Shown here: piece after piece, positions 19,272 to 27,249 of the stretch
Numbering within the stretch: position 1 is the stretch's first letter
Layout: every line of letters starts with the position of its first letter
Assembly (NCBI RefSeq): GCF_003591655.1
Contig: NZ_QVRA01000026.1
Span: forward strand, 1 to 57,166
Source: Sphingobium terrigena
GTDB taxonomy: Bacteria > Pseudomonadota > Alphaproteobacteria > Sphingomonadales > Sphingomonadaceae
DNA length: 57,166 nucleotides
Direction of reading: 5' to 3'
Translations under genes and position numbers: made by a program
Notes under the pieces: model-generated
Seen by the model: only the letters and a program-made list of their open reading frames with translations
Told to the model about the DNA's origin: nothing
Databases searched by the model: none

Positions 19272-20752
19272 TGACCAGAAAAGCGATCGTCATCGGCGCA
19301 GGTTTTGGCGGGCTGGCGCTCGCCATCCGCCTGCAATCCGCCGGTATAGACACCACTTTGGTTGAGGCGCGTGACCGTCCCGGCGGGCGCGCCTATATGT
19401 GGGAAAAGGACGGCTTCACCTTCGACGCCGGGCCGACCGTCATTACCGATCCCGATTGCCTGTCGGAACTGTGGCGTCTGTCGGGGCATGACATGGCGCA
19501 GGATGTGACGCTGATGCCGGTCAGCCCTTTCTACCGCCTCAACTGGCGCGACGGCACCAATTTCGATTATAGCAATGACGAAGCGTCGCTGCGGACGGAG
19601 ATCGCCAAGCTCGATCCCGCCGATGTCGCAGGCTATGAACGCTTCCTCGATTATGCCGCAGGCGTCTATGAGGAGGGGTATCGCAAGCTCGGCTCCGTCG
19701 CCTTTCTCGACTTCGCCTCGATGATCAAGGCCGCGCCCGCCCTTGCCAAATATCAGGCCTGGCGCTCGGTTTATTCGATCGTCTCCTCCTATGTGAAGAA
19801 TGACAAGCTGCGCGAGGCGCTGTCCTTCCACACGCTTCTGGTCGGCGGCAATCCGATGAACACCAGCGCCATCTATGCGCTGATCCACAAGCTGGAAAAG
19901 GATGGCGGCGTCTGGTTCGCCAAAGGCGGCACCAACCGTCTGGTGCAGGGCATGGCGACCCATTTTGAACGGCTGGGCGGCACATTGCGGCTGGGCGACA
20001 AGGTGACCCGGATCGAAACCCATGGTGACAAGGTCACCGCCGTCCATACCGCTTCCGGGTGGCGCGGGGAGGCGGATGCCGTCGCCAGCAATGCCGACCT
20101 GATGCACAGCTATCGCGACTTGCTGGCCCACCATCCGCGCGGGCAAAAACAGGGGGAGAAGCTGGCGCACAAGCGCTGGTCGCCCAGCCTGTTCGTGCTG
20201 CATTTCGGTATCAAGGGCAGTTGGCCCGGCATCCCGCACCATATGATCCTGTTCGGGCCGCGCTATAAGGGGCTGCTGACCGACATTTACGATCATGGCG
20301 TGCTGCCGGAGGATTTCTCCCTCTATCTGCACCACCCGACCGTCACCGATCCGTCGATGGCGCCCGAAGGCCATTCGACCTTTTACGCCCTCGCCCCGGT
20401 GCCGCATATGGGCAAGCTGCCGATCGACTGGGACCAGTTCGCGCCCGCCTATGCCGAACGCATATTGGACGAGATCCAGCATCGCCTGATCCCCGACATC
20501 CGTTCGCGCATCGTCACCCAATTCCATTATGCGCCGTCCGATTTCGGACGGGATCTCAACGCCCATCTGGGCAGCGCCTTCAGCCTAGAGCCGCTGCTGA
20601 CCCAGAGCGCCTGGTTCCGTGCGCATAATCGCGACGATGTGATCCCCAACCTCTATCTGGTGGGCGCAGGCACGCATCCGGGCGCGGGCATACCCGGCGT
20701 CGTCGGCAGCGCGAAGGCGACCGCGGCGCTGATGGTGGAAGATTTGAGCTGA
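19271..20752 (+). CDS. crtI: Phytoene desaturase (lycopene-forming)
   Basis: FAD-dependent enzyme that desaturates phytoene to lycopene at the membrane. The 493 residues begin MTRKAIVIGAGFGGLALAIRL (dinucleotide site), then VEARDRPGGRAYMWEKDGFTFDAGPTVI, the CrtI signature. The C-terminal block NLYLVGAGTHPGAGIPGVVGSAKATA is diagnostic. I use the ATG at 19,271, which overlaps the crtY stop; an upstream in-frame start at 19,208 would lie inside crtY and adds a non-homologous tail. Confidence 0.97.
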   Translation: MTRKAIVIGAGFGGLALAIRLQSAGIDTTLVEARDRPGGRAYMWEKDGFTFDAGPTVITDPDCLSELWRLSGHDMAQDVTLMPVSPFYRLNWRDGTNFDYSNDEASLRTEIAKLDPADVAGYERFLDYAAGVYEEGYRKLGSVAFLDFASMIKAAPALAKYQAWRSVYSIVSSYVKNDKLREALSFHTLLVGGNPMNTSAIYALIHKLEKDGGVWFAKGGTNRLVQGMATHFERLGGTLRLGDKVTRIETHGDKVTAVHTASGWRGEADAVASNADLMHSYRDLLAHHPRGQKQGEKLAHKRWSPSLFVLHFGIKGSWPGIPHHMILFGPRYKGLLTDIYDHGVLPEDFSLYLHHPTVTDPSMAPEGHSTFYALAPVPHMGKLPIDWDQFAPAYAERILDEIQHRLIPDIRSRIVTQFHYAPSDFGRDLNAHLGSAFSLEPLLTQSAWFRAHNRDDVIPNLYLVGAGTHPGAGIPGVVGSAKATAALMVEDLS

Positions 20753-20757
20753 GCATA

Positions 20758-21339
20758 ATGAAGAAACTGGCAGTCTATTGCGGATCGGCTACCCCCGCCG
20801 ATCCCATATTTATCGAAGCCGCCCGCCATGTCGGCCGCACCCTGGCCGCGCGCGGCATCGGCGTGGTCTATGGTGGCGGTCGCCTTGGCCTGATGGGCGC
20901 GGTAGCGGATGCTGCGCTGGAAGCGGGCGGGGAGGTGATCGGCGTAATCCCCGAAGCCTTGGTCGGCGCCGAAGTCGCCCATCGCGGCTGCACGCAGCTG
21001 CACGTCGTCCAGACCATGCACCAGCGCAAACAGCTGTTCACCGACCTGTCGGACGGCTTCGTCACCCTGCCTGGTGGCGTCGGCACGATGGACGAGTTGT
21101 GGGAAGCGATCAGCTGGTCGCAACTGGGCTATCATCAAAAGCCGGTCGGCCTGCTCAATGTCGGCGGCTTCTATGATCAGCTGGTCGGCTTCAACCGCCA
21201 GATGGTGCAGGCCGGCTTCATCCGCCCCCAACATGCGGGCATCCTGCTCCACGCCGACGGCATCGACGCCCTGCTAGACGCTATGACCGCCTATCAACCG
21301 CACGAAACCATCTTCGCGATGAAGGCGGATCGGCTGTAG
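20758..21339 (+). CDS. LOG/TIGR00730 family Rossmann protein
   Basis: Nucleotide-processing enzyme family that includes cytokinin riboside 5'-monophosphate phosphoribohydrolases (LOG) and related nucleosidases. The 193 residues contain VYCGSATPADP, VYGGGRLGLMG and the paired LOG signature MHQRKQLFTDLSDGFVTLPGGVGTMDELWEA (PGGxGTxxE). Whether it makes cytokinin bases here is unknown. It sits six bases after crtI and before crtB, inside an operon for carotenoids, which is an odd place for it. Confidence 0.9.
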   Translation: MKKLAVYCGSATPADPIFIEAARHVGRTLAARGIGVVYGGGRLGLMGAVADAALEAGGEVIGVIPEALVGAEVAHRGCTQLHVVQTMHQRKQLFTDLSDGFVTLPGGVGTMDELWEAISWSQLGYHQKPVGLLNVGGFYDQLVGFNRQMVQAGFIRPQHAGILLHADGIDALLDAMTAYQPHETIFAMKADRL

Positions 21340-21345
21340 GATGGC

Positions 21346-21369
21346 GTGCTCCCGCCTGCGCGGGAGCAC
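21346..21369. repeat. Intercistronic hairpin between LOG gene and crtB
   Basis: A perfect 10-bp stem, GTGCTCCCGC and GCGGGAGCAC around CTGC, lies in the 88-base gap between the LOG gene and crtB. It has no T run. It could act as an RNA processing or stabilising element setting the level of crtB, or be a REP-type insert. Confidence 0.6.
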
Positions 21370-21427
21370 ACTGTGCTGTCCACCGGCGTGGGTTGCAGGC
21401 CAGCCATCAGACGGGCATGTCCATTGG

Positions 21428-22384
21428 ATGACCGAAGCGCAACTTCTCGACCGCCCCGCCCTCGTCGCCCATGCGCAGGCCAGCATCGCGCGCGGTTCCA
21501 AATCCTTCGCCATGGCCTCCACCCTGTTCGACCGGGTGACCCGCGAACGCGCCTGGCTGCTCTATGCCTGGTGCCGCAAATGCGACGATATTGCCGATGG
21601 GCAGGACCATGGCGGCACGCTCACCGGCGTGACCGACGGGCAGGCGCGACTCTCGACCATCCGCGTGCTGACCGACATGGCGCTGCGGGGCGAGGCGACG
21701 GGCGATCCGGCTTTCGACGGCTTTGGCGTGGTGATGCGCGAATGTGCCATTCCCGCCCGCTATGCCCATGACCTGATCGAGGGCTTCGCGCTCGACGCGC
21801 GCGACTGGCGGCCGCGCAGCCAGGACGATATGCTGCGTTATTGCTACCATGTTGCGGGCGCAGTCGGCTGCATGATGGCGGTGCTGATGGGGGTCGATCC
21901 GGCCGATGAAGCAACGCTGGACCGCGCCTGCGATCTGGGACTGGCGTTCCAGCTGGCCAATATCGCCCGCGACATCAGCGAGGATGAGGCCGCCGACCGC
22001 TGCTACCTGCCCGAAGAATGGCTGGTCGAGATGGACATCCCGCCGGGCGAACATATGAAGCCATGGGCGCGCCCGCGCCTTGCCCAGCTGGGTCAGCGGA
22101 TGGCCGACATGGCCGCCGCCTATGAGCAAAGCGCCCGCCACGGCACCGGTGCCTTGTCACCGCGTGCAGCCTGGGCCGTGCTGGCCGCAGCGGGCATCTA
22201 TGGCGACATTGCGCGTGAAGTCGCCAGAAGGGGCGAACAGGCTTGGGACCATCGCGTCGTCACGCCCAAGTCCGACAAGCTGCTGTGGGTCGCCCGGTCT
22301 GGCTGGCAGGTGATCGGCCGCGCCCGCCGCTGGCCCGCTACCACGCCGCGCCCCGCTGGCCTGTGGACCCGCCCCACCGCCTGA
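21428..22384 (+). CDS. crtB: Phytoene synthase
   Basis: Joins two geranylgeranyl diphosphates to phytoene, the first committed step of carotenoid synthesis. The 318 residues carry the two Asp-rich motifs of the squalene/phytoene synthase family: WCRKCDDIADGQD near residue 45 and LANIARDISEDEAADRCYLP near 180. FALDARDWRP and YCYHVAGAVGCMMAVLMGV are also typical. I chose the ATG at 21,428; the longer frame to 21,341 runs through the hairpin and is unlike the family. The gene ends the crtY-crtI-LOG-crtB operon and converges on amt. Confidence 0.95.
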   Translation: MTEAQLLDRPALVAHAQASIARGSKSFAMASTLFDRVTRERAWLLYAWCRKCDDIADGQDHGGTLTGVTDGQARLSTIRVLTDMALRGEATGDPAFDGFGVVMRECAIPARYAHDLIEGFALDARDWRPRSQDDMLRYCYHVAGAVGCMMAVLMGVDPADEATLDRACDLGLAFQLANIARDISEDEAADRCYLPEEWLVEMDIPPGEHMKPWARPRLAQLGQRMADMAAAYEQSARHGTGALSPRAAWAVLAAAGIYGDIAREVARRGEQAWDHRVVTPKSDKLLWVARSGWQVIGRARRWPATTPRPAGLWTRPTA

Positions 22385-22400
22385 CAGTTCTTGTAAGAAC

Positions 22401-22431
22401 AAAAAAAGGGCCGATGCTTTCGCATCGGCCC
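22401..22431 (-). terminator. Intrinsic terminator of the glnK-amt operon
   Basis: A perfect 10-bp stem, GGGCCGATGC (22,408-22,417) and GCATCGGCCC (22,422-22,431), is followed on the minus strand by seven T residues (plus-strand A run at 22,401-22,407). It lies between the convergent crtB and amt genes. A second small palindrome GTTCTTGTAAGAAC at 22,387-22,400 is next to it on the crtB side and is followed by the A run when read on the plus strand, so it is no good plus-strand terminator by itself. Confidence 0.8.
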
Positions 22432-22505
22432 AAGGCATGTTCGCAGGAGGAACATAGTGGGGCGGGCGGGCCTTGTCCCTTTCGGGCGGCCCGCCCTGCC
22501 AAGTC

Positions 22506-23924
22506 TTACATATTGTAGGCGCGCTCGCCGTGGCTGGAGAGATCCAGACCCTGCTGTTCATCTTCAGCGCTCGGACGCAGACCGATGGTCTTGTCGATGA
22601 CGAAGAAGAGGATTGCGCTACCCACTCCGGACCAGACGAGGGTCAACAGAACCGCCTTGATCTGGGTGATGACCTGACCGGAGATGCTGTAGGCCGAGGC
22701 ATCGAAACCCGCCGGAAAGACGGTATAGTCGAAATAACCCTGACCGCCGAGCGCCGGAGAAGCGACGATGCCGGTGGCGATGGCACCAACGATACCGCCA
22801 ACGCAGTGGACGCCGAATACGTCCAGGCTGTCGTCATAGCCGAGCTTCCCCTTCACGAAGGCCACGAAGATGTAGCAGATCGGCGAGACGACGAAGCCCA
22901 GGACGACCGAAGTCATAGGCGCGCCCAGACCAGCCGCCGGGGTGATGGCGACGAGGCCCGCGACAGCGCCGGTGACGGCACCCAGCAGCGAAGGCTTGCC
23001 ATGGTGGAACTGTTCGACCAGCGCCCAGCTGACGGCAGCTGCGCAGGTGGCGACCATGGTGTTGATGAAGGCGACGCCGGTGACGGCATTGGCTTCCAGG
23101 TTGGAACCGGCGTTGAAACCGAACCAGCCGACCCACAGCAGGCTTGCGCCAATCATGGTCATGACGAGCGAGTGCGGCGGCATGGGTTCCTTGGGAAAGC
23201 CAACGCGCTTGCCGATCATGAGGCAGCCAACCAGGCCAGCGATGCCCGCATTGATGTGGACGACGGTGCCGCCCGCGAAATCAAGCGCGCCCATGCCCCA
23301 CAGGAAGCCGGTGTCGGTCGGTGCATCAGCCAGGAAGTCGGGGCCAGCCCAATACCAGACCATGTGCGCGATCGGGAAATAGATCACCGTCAGCCAGGCG
23401 ACGACGAACACGATCAGCGCCGAAAACTTCACGCGTTCGGCAAAAGCGCCGACGATGAGGGCCGGGGTGATCATGGCGAAGGTCATCTGGAACACGACGA
23501 ACACCAGTTCAGGCAGATAGACGTTATTGCTGAACGTCGCTGCATAAGTGGTGGCATCGACGCCCATCAGGAACGCCTTGGAGAAGTTGCCGATGAACGG
23601 ATTATTGCTGGTGAAGGCGAGGCTGTAGCCCCAGCAGACCCAGACCAGGCCTGCGACCGACACGATCATGAACACCTGCATCAGGACCGACAGCATATTC
23701 TTGCTGCGGACCAGACCGCCGTAAAAGAGGGCGAGGCCGGGGATCGACATCATCAACACCAGAGCGGCGGAGATCAGCATCCAGGCAACGTCGCCCTTGT
23801 TGACCATGCCGGCCATGGCAGCGGCGTCAGGCGCCTTGATCGGGCCGGCAAATGCCGGCGAAGCGGCGAGCAGGGTCAGGCCAAGCGCCCCCGCTACCCC
23901 GCAAAGTTTCTTGGAAAAGGTCAT
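22506..23924 (-). CDS. amt: Ammonium transporter
   Basis: Trimeric inner-membrane channel for ammonium. The 472-residue product has a cleavable-type N-terminal signal (ALGLTLLAASPAFAG) and about eleven helices. Family blocks include GLALFYGGLVRSKNMLSVLMQ, the FAMITPALIVGAFAERVKFSA stretch, GALDFAGGTVVHINAGIAGLVG, and FGVHCVGGIVGAIATG with its conserved His. It starts at 23,924 behind AAGGGGGAAATA; a frame open to 24,170 is antisense to nothing useful and reads through glnK in another frame. It follows glnK by 13 bases, the classic pairing in which GlnK plugs Amt when nitrogen is plentiful. Confidence 0.96.
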   Translation of the reverse strand: MTFSKKLCGVAGALGLTLLAASPAFAGPIKAPDAAAMAGMVNKGDVAWMLISAALVLMMSIPGLALFYGGLVRSKNMLSVLMQVFMIVSVAGLVWVCWGYSLAFTSNNPFIGNFSKAFLMGVDATTYAATFSNNVYLPELVFVVFQMTFAMITPALIVGAFAERVKFSALIVFVVAWLTVIYFPIAHMVWYWAGPDFLADAPTDTGFLWGMGALDFAGGTVVHINAGIAGLVGCLMIGKRVGFPKEPMPPHSLVMTMIGASLLWVGWFGFNAGSNLEANAVTGVAFINTMVATCAAAVSWALVEQFHHGKPSLLGAVTGAVAGLVAITPAAGLGAPMTSVVLGFVVSPICYIFVAFVKGKLGYDDSLDVFGVHCVGGIVGAIATGIVASPALGGQGYFDYTVFPAGFDASAYSISGQVITQIKAVLLTLVWSGVGSAILFFVIDKTIGLRPSAEDEQQGLDLSSHGERAYNM

Positions 23925-23937
23925 TATTTCCCCCTTC

Positions 23938-24276
23938 TTACAGCGCGGTTTCGCCGGTCTCGCCGGTGCGGATACGCACGGCCTGACCGACATCGAGGAC
24001 GAAGATCTTGCCATCGCCGATGGCGCCCGAATTGGCGGCCGCCTGGGTCGCTTCCACGACGCGCGGCGCAAGGTCGTCGTCGCAGACCACCTCGATCTTG
24101 ATTTTCGGGACCATGTTGGTGGAATATTCGGCGCCGCGATAGATTTCGGTCTGCCCCTTCTGGCGGCCAAAGCCCTTAACTTCGCTGACCGTCATACCTG
24201 CGATGCCGAGCGAGGAGAGTGCCTCGCGAACATCGTCAAGCTTGAACGGCTTGATGATAGCCATGACAAGTTTCAT
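23938..24276 (-). CDS. glnK: P-II nitrogen regulatory protein
   Basis: Trimeric signal protein that binds 2-oxoglutarate and ATP and blocks Amt when unmodified. The 112 residues begin MKLVMAIIKPFKLDDVREAL, and the T-loop GRQKGQTEIYRGAEY places the uridylylation target at Tyr51. The second signature GAIGDGKIFVLDVGQAVRIRTGE is present. It could equally be called GlnB by sequence; I use glnK because it is directly linked to amt and sits behind a sigma-54 promoter. Confidence 0.95.
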   Translation of the reverse strand: MKLVMAIIKPFKLDDVREALSSLGIAGMTVSEVKGFGRQKGQTEIYRGAEYSTNMVPKIKIEVVCDDDLAPRVVEATQAAANSGAIGDGKIFVLDVGQAVRIRTGETGETAL

Positions 24277-24311
24277 GTCGCCCCCTGTTACTGGTGTGCG
24301 GGAACCACTCA

Positions 24312-24326
24312 GCAAGAGGCGTGCCA
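24312..24326 (-). promoter_or_regulatory. Sigma-54 (RpoN) promoter of glnK-amt
   Basis: On the minus strand the sequence reads TGGCAC-GCCTC-TTGC, an exact match to the -24/-12 consensus with the correct five-base spacer. It lies 36 bases before the glnK ATG. Expression would therefore need an enhancer-binding protein such as NtrC. I could not pick a convincing NtrC site; two copies of GGCAGCGCC with adjoining A runs lie upstream (24,375 and 24,422). Confidence 0.85.
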
Positions 24327-24433
24327 ATTTGTTAAACGCGGGTTAATGCGGGCTTGCGGCGCGATGACATGAAAGGCAGCGCCAAAAAAATGGGCAGTAT
24401 CGTTTCAATGCTCAAAAAATAGGCAGCGCCAGC

Positions 24434-25024
24434 CTACCATTGCGCACCTTCCGTAACGGCAACGGCTTCATCGGGCAGCGTCTCCCGCCCCAGCACGGCA
24501 TTGCGATGCGGGAAACGGCCAAAGCGGGCAATGGTTGCATGATGTTGCCGGGCAAAATCGAGGGAACGGGGGTCGCCTGCCCCTTCAAACAAGGTCAGCG
24601 ACAGCTCCTGATCCTCCAGCGCCTCGCTATGCTGGAACGGCATGTAGAAGAAGAGCCGCCCCGCGCCGCCAATCTGAATGTCATAACCATGGGCGATAGC
24701 CCCGCGCGCCACGTCCCGCGCCAGCGCGTCAGTGGCGAAGGCCTGCGCCGTGCCACGAAACATATTACGCGGCAACTGGTCGAAGAGGATCACCGCAGCC
24801 AGCGCATCGTCAGCGCGGTTGAGGAAAGCGTCGGCAGGGAGCGCTTTCTTTTCGCTCCACAAAGGCTGGAATCGTGCCTGACATTGGTGATCCAGCGCCG
24901 GATCATGACTATACCAGCCTGCCTCGCCGACCTGGTTGAACCAGAAGTCGAGCAGTGCCGCCGCCCAGTCGGCGGTGACGGCGTCATGGCTGTCGGTCAA
25001 CATATTCATGGAGGCTATACCCAT
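24434..25024 (-). CDS. DUF924 family protein
   Basis: Small all-helical protein of the DUF924 family (TPR-like fold); function unknown. The 196 residues carry LLDFWFNQVGEAGWYSHDPALDHQCQARF and AVILFDQLPRNMFRGTAQAFATDALA, both highly characteristic, and later FFYMPFQHSEALEDQE with PHRNAVLGRE. I choose the start at 25,024 because GGGAAGG sits directly upstream; 25,060 and 25,009 are alternatives. It follows tldD by about 40 bases on the same strand. Confidence 0.88.
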   Translation of the reverse strand: MGIASMNMLTDSHDAVTADWAAALLDFWFNQVGEAGWYSHDPALDHQCQARFQPLWSEKKALPADAFLNRADDALAAVILFDQLPRNMFRGTAQAFATDALARDVARGAIAHGYDIQIGGAGRLFFYMPFQHSEALEDQELSLTLFEGAGDPRSLDFARQHHATIARFGRFPHRNAVLGRETLPDEAVAVTEGAQW

Positions 25025-25064
25025 GACCTTCCCGCCCGGTTCCGCGATCCGTAGCGGCAAAGCG

Positions 25065-26507
25065 TCAGGTCGCCGTGCCGCCGACCGTCAGCCCCTCCAT
25101 CAGCAGGGTCGGTTGGCCGACGCCCGCAGGCACGCTCTGCCCGCCCTTGCCGCACATGCCGATGCCTTCGTCCAGCGCCCAGTCATTGCCGATGCCCACC
25201 ACCTTGGTCAGCGCAGTCGGGCCATCGCCGATCAGGGTTGCGCCCTTGATCGGATCGCCCAGCTTGCCATTTTCGACCCGGTAAGCCTCGGTACAGGAAA
25301 AGACGAACTTGCCCGACACGATGTCCACCTGCCCGCCGCCAAAGCTTTTGGCGAAAATGCCCGACTTCATGCGCGACAGCAATTCTTCCGGGTCGTCATT
25401 GCCGCCCTTGATGAAGGTATTGGTCATGCGCGGCATCGGGCCGTGGGCATAGCTTTCGCGGCGACCATTGCCGGTCGGCTCGACCCCCATCAGCCGGGCG
25501 TTCAGCCGGTCCTGCATATAGCCCTTGAGAATACCGTCCTCGATCAGGATATTCTCGCGCGTCGGCGTGCCTTCATCGTCGATGGAGAGCGATCCGCGAC
25601 GGCTGGCAATCGCGCCGTCATCCACCACGGTCACGCCCGGCGCAGCGACGCGCTGGCCGATGCGGCCGGAAAAGGCGCTGGTCCCCTTGCGGTTGAAATC
25701 ACCCTCCAGCCCATGGCCGATGGCTTCATGCACCAGCACGCCTGGCCAGCCGGGGCCAAGCAGCACGGTCATTTCACCCGCTGGTGCCGCAACCGAACGG
25801 AGGTTGACCTGCGCCTGCGCCAGCGCTTCGTCGATCGCGCGGTTCCAGACGGCCGGTTCCATCACCTGATCGTAGAGATAGCGCCCGCCAATGCCGAAGC
25901 TGCCGGTTTCGCGGCGTCCATCTTCTTCCAGAATCAACGAGACGTTGAGCCGCACCAGCGGGCGGATGTCGGTAGCGGTAAAACCGTCGGCGCGGACGAT
26001 TTCCACCACCGACCAGCTGCCGGCCAGGCTGACCGACACCTGCGCGACGCGCGGGTCGCGCGCGCGGGCAGCGGCGTCGATCGCGGCGCACAGCGTCACC
26101 TTCTCGGCAAAAGGGACAATCTCCAGCGGATTGGCGTCGGTATAAAGGTGCCGGTTGGTCCGCTGGGGCGGCGGCGCGGGCGGGGCGGTGGCCGGATCAA
26201 GCAAGGTCAACGTCTGCGCCGCCTTGCGAATCGCCGCTTCGCTAATGTCATTGGCATGGGCAAAGCCGGTCATTTCGCCCGACACGCCGCGCAGGCCGAA
26301 CCCGGCATCTGTCGAATAATCGGCGGTTTTCAGCCGTCCGTCATCAAAGCCGAAACTCTCGCTGGCGCGATATTGCAGATAGAGTTCGCCATCGTCGCAG
26401 CTTTTGAGCGCATCGGCGGTCACGCGGCGCGCGCCATCGGGATCAAGCAGGCCGGGGCGATAGAGCAGGCCACGGGCGTCGGTAAATTGGGCGGTTAGAT
26501 CGGTCAT
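25065..26507 (-). CDS. tldD: TldD metalloprotease subunit
   Basis: Catalytic half of the TldD/TldE protease, which degrades unfolded or modified peptides in the cytoplasm and matures some RiPPs in other bacteria. The 480 residues have the HExxxH zinc motif in VHEAIGHGLEGD and the family blocks RGSLSIDDEGTPTRENILIEDGIL, the SYAHGPMPRMTNTFI segment and GGGQVDIVSGKFVFSC. A tldE/pmbA partner is not in the window. Confidence 0.95.
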   Translation of the reverse strand: MTDLTAQFTDARGLLYRPGLLDPDGARRVTADALKSCDDGELYLQYRASESFGFDDGRLKTADYSTDAGFGLRGVSGEMTGFAHANDISEAAIRKAAQTLTLLDPATAPPAPPPQRTNRHLYTDANPLEIVPFAEKVTLCAAIDAAARARDPRVAQVSVSLAGSWSVVEIVRADGFTATDIRPLVRLNVSLILEEDGRRETGSFGIGGRYLYDQVMEPAVWNRAIDEALAQAQVNLRSVAAPAGEMTVLLGPGWPGVLVHEAIGHGLEGDFNRKGTSAFSGRIGQRVAAPGVTVVDDGAIASRRGSLSIDDEGTPTRENILIEDGILKGYMQDRLNARLMGVEPTGNGRRESYAHGPMPRMTNTFIKGGNDDPEELLSRMKSGIFAKSFGGGQVDIVSGKFVFSCTEAYRVENGKLGDPIKGATLIGDGPTALTKVVGIGNDWALDEGIGMCGKGGQSVPAGVGQPTLLMEGLTVGGTAT

Positions 26508-26550
26508 GCCACCGATATAGGGACGACATCATCCAGGCCCAAAGGAAAAG

Positions 26551-26778
26551 TTAGAGGCTGGCACCCGAAGCGATGTCGGGCAGGTTGCCGACGTCGCCGG
26601 TATCGGCAACGCCGCCCGCCAGCACGAAGCGGCGGTCGCAATAGCCGCAATCGACATAGCCATGCTCGTCAATTTCCAGAAACACGCGCGGATGGCCGAG
26701 CGCGGCGGGTATATCGTCCGAACCGTCGCAGGAGACGCGGGACTTGGAGACTCGGATGATTTCAGGCGGCTGGATCAT
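26551..26778 (-). CDS. zf-CHCC zinc-finger protein (NDUFS6-like)
   Basis: A 75-residue protein related to the zinc-finger subunit of mitochondrial complex I (NDUFS6/zf-CHCC). The ligands are in CDGSDDIPAALGHPRVFLEI and VDCGYCDRRFVL (Cys-x10-His-x16-Cys-x2-Cys pattern). Alphaproteobacteria carry such stand-alone genes; the role in complex I is inferred from the family. The start at 26,778 fits the family length; the open frame continues upstream to 26,913 without homology. Confidence 0.88.
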   Translation of the reverse strand: MIQPPEIIRVSKSRVSCDGSDDIPAALGHPRVFLEIDEHGYVDCGYCDRRFVLAGGVADTGDVGNLPDIASGASL

Positions 26779-26828
26779 GATCGCGGACCTAGCAGCGGTG
26801 GCGCTGCGCTGCAATATGGGACAAGCGC

Positions 26829-26996
26829 CTACATCAGCGGCAGGCGCGGCCTTTTGCAAGGCATATCCTTGCCACCCTGCACCGCCTTGGCTGCAGGCTT
26901 CCAGTCGGCACAATCGCTCGCCGCCATCACCGCAAAGGGCGACAGCATCAGCAGGGCAGGCGCGATGGTGCCGCCAATAAGGGCTGCAAAAGGCAT
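26829..26996 (-). CDS. Possible small secreted protein
   Basis: A 55-codon frame with a signal-peptide-like start (MPFAALIGGTIAPALLML, then AVMAAS) followed by DCADWKPAAKAVQ and CKRPR. The two cysteines in a short mature part would suit a periplasmic peptide. There is no clear ribosome site, and no family is recognised, so this could be chance. Nothing else is visible in the 330 bases between the zf-CHCC gene and the tRNA fragment, apart from the hairpin below. Confidence 0.3.
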   Translation of the reverse strand: MPFAALIGGTIAPALLMLSPFAVMAASDCADWKPAAKAVQGGKDMPCKRPRLPLM

Positions 26997-27082
26997 GGGC
27001 GAATGGTGCCGCAGCGATGCTTGCTACAGGATGAACGATACGCAGGCGGTTTGATTATCTGCTGCCGCTGATGCGCGAAAGT

Positions 27083-27107
27083 TTTTGCGGGGCTTTGTCC
27101 CGCAAAA
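27083..27107 (-). terminator. Hairpin after the tRNA-Val 3' end
   Basis: TTTTGCGGG and CCCGCAAAA form a stable stem two bases past the CCA end of the tRNA fragment, in the position of the original tRNA terminator. The T run after it on the minus strand is weak. Confidence 0.45.
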
Positions 27108-27108
27108 C

Positions 27109-27153
27109 TGGTGGGCGATGACGGGCTCGAACCGCCGACATTCTCGGTGTAAA
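27109..27153 (-). other. 3' fragment of a tRNA-Val(UAC) gene: attachment-site copy at the island edge
   Basis: On the minus strand the 45 bases start in the anticodon loop (TTTACAC), continue with the 3' anticodon stem CGAGA, an intact T arm (GGCGG-TTCGAGC-CCGTC) and acceptor strand ATCGCCC-ACCA. The 5' half of a tRNA (GGGCGAT..., D arm) is missing; the sequence before the loop does not pair with the stem. This is what remains at one end when an integrase inserts an element into the 3' part of a tRNA gene. Core genes lie to the left and accessory genes to the right, so the element extends rightward and the intact tRNA should be beyond the window. Confidence 0.8.
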
Positions 27154-27249
27154 GCGGCGTAACATAGTTGCCGTATGCCATCATAATATTACACAGAAAT
27201 ATCTAAATGGCGAAAACGCGCCATTTTCTGCCATTCTCATTATACAGGT

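Noticed and set aside
22473..24101. Plus-strand frame of 542 codons opposite amt
   Set aside because: Extremely rich in Asp/His/Arg/Gly, typical of an antisense shadow.
24936..26498. Plus-strand frame of 520 codons opposite tldD
   Set aside because: Shadow of a confidently identified gene.
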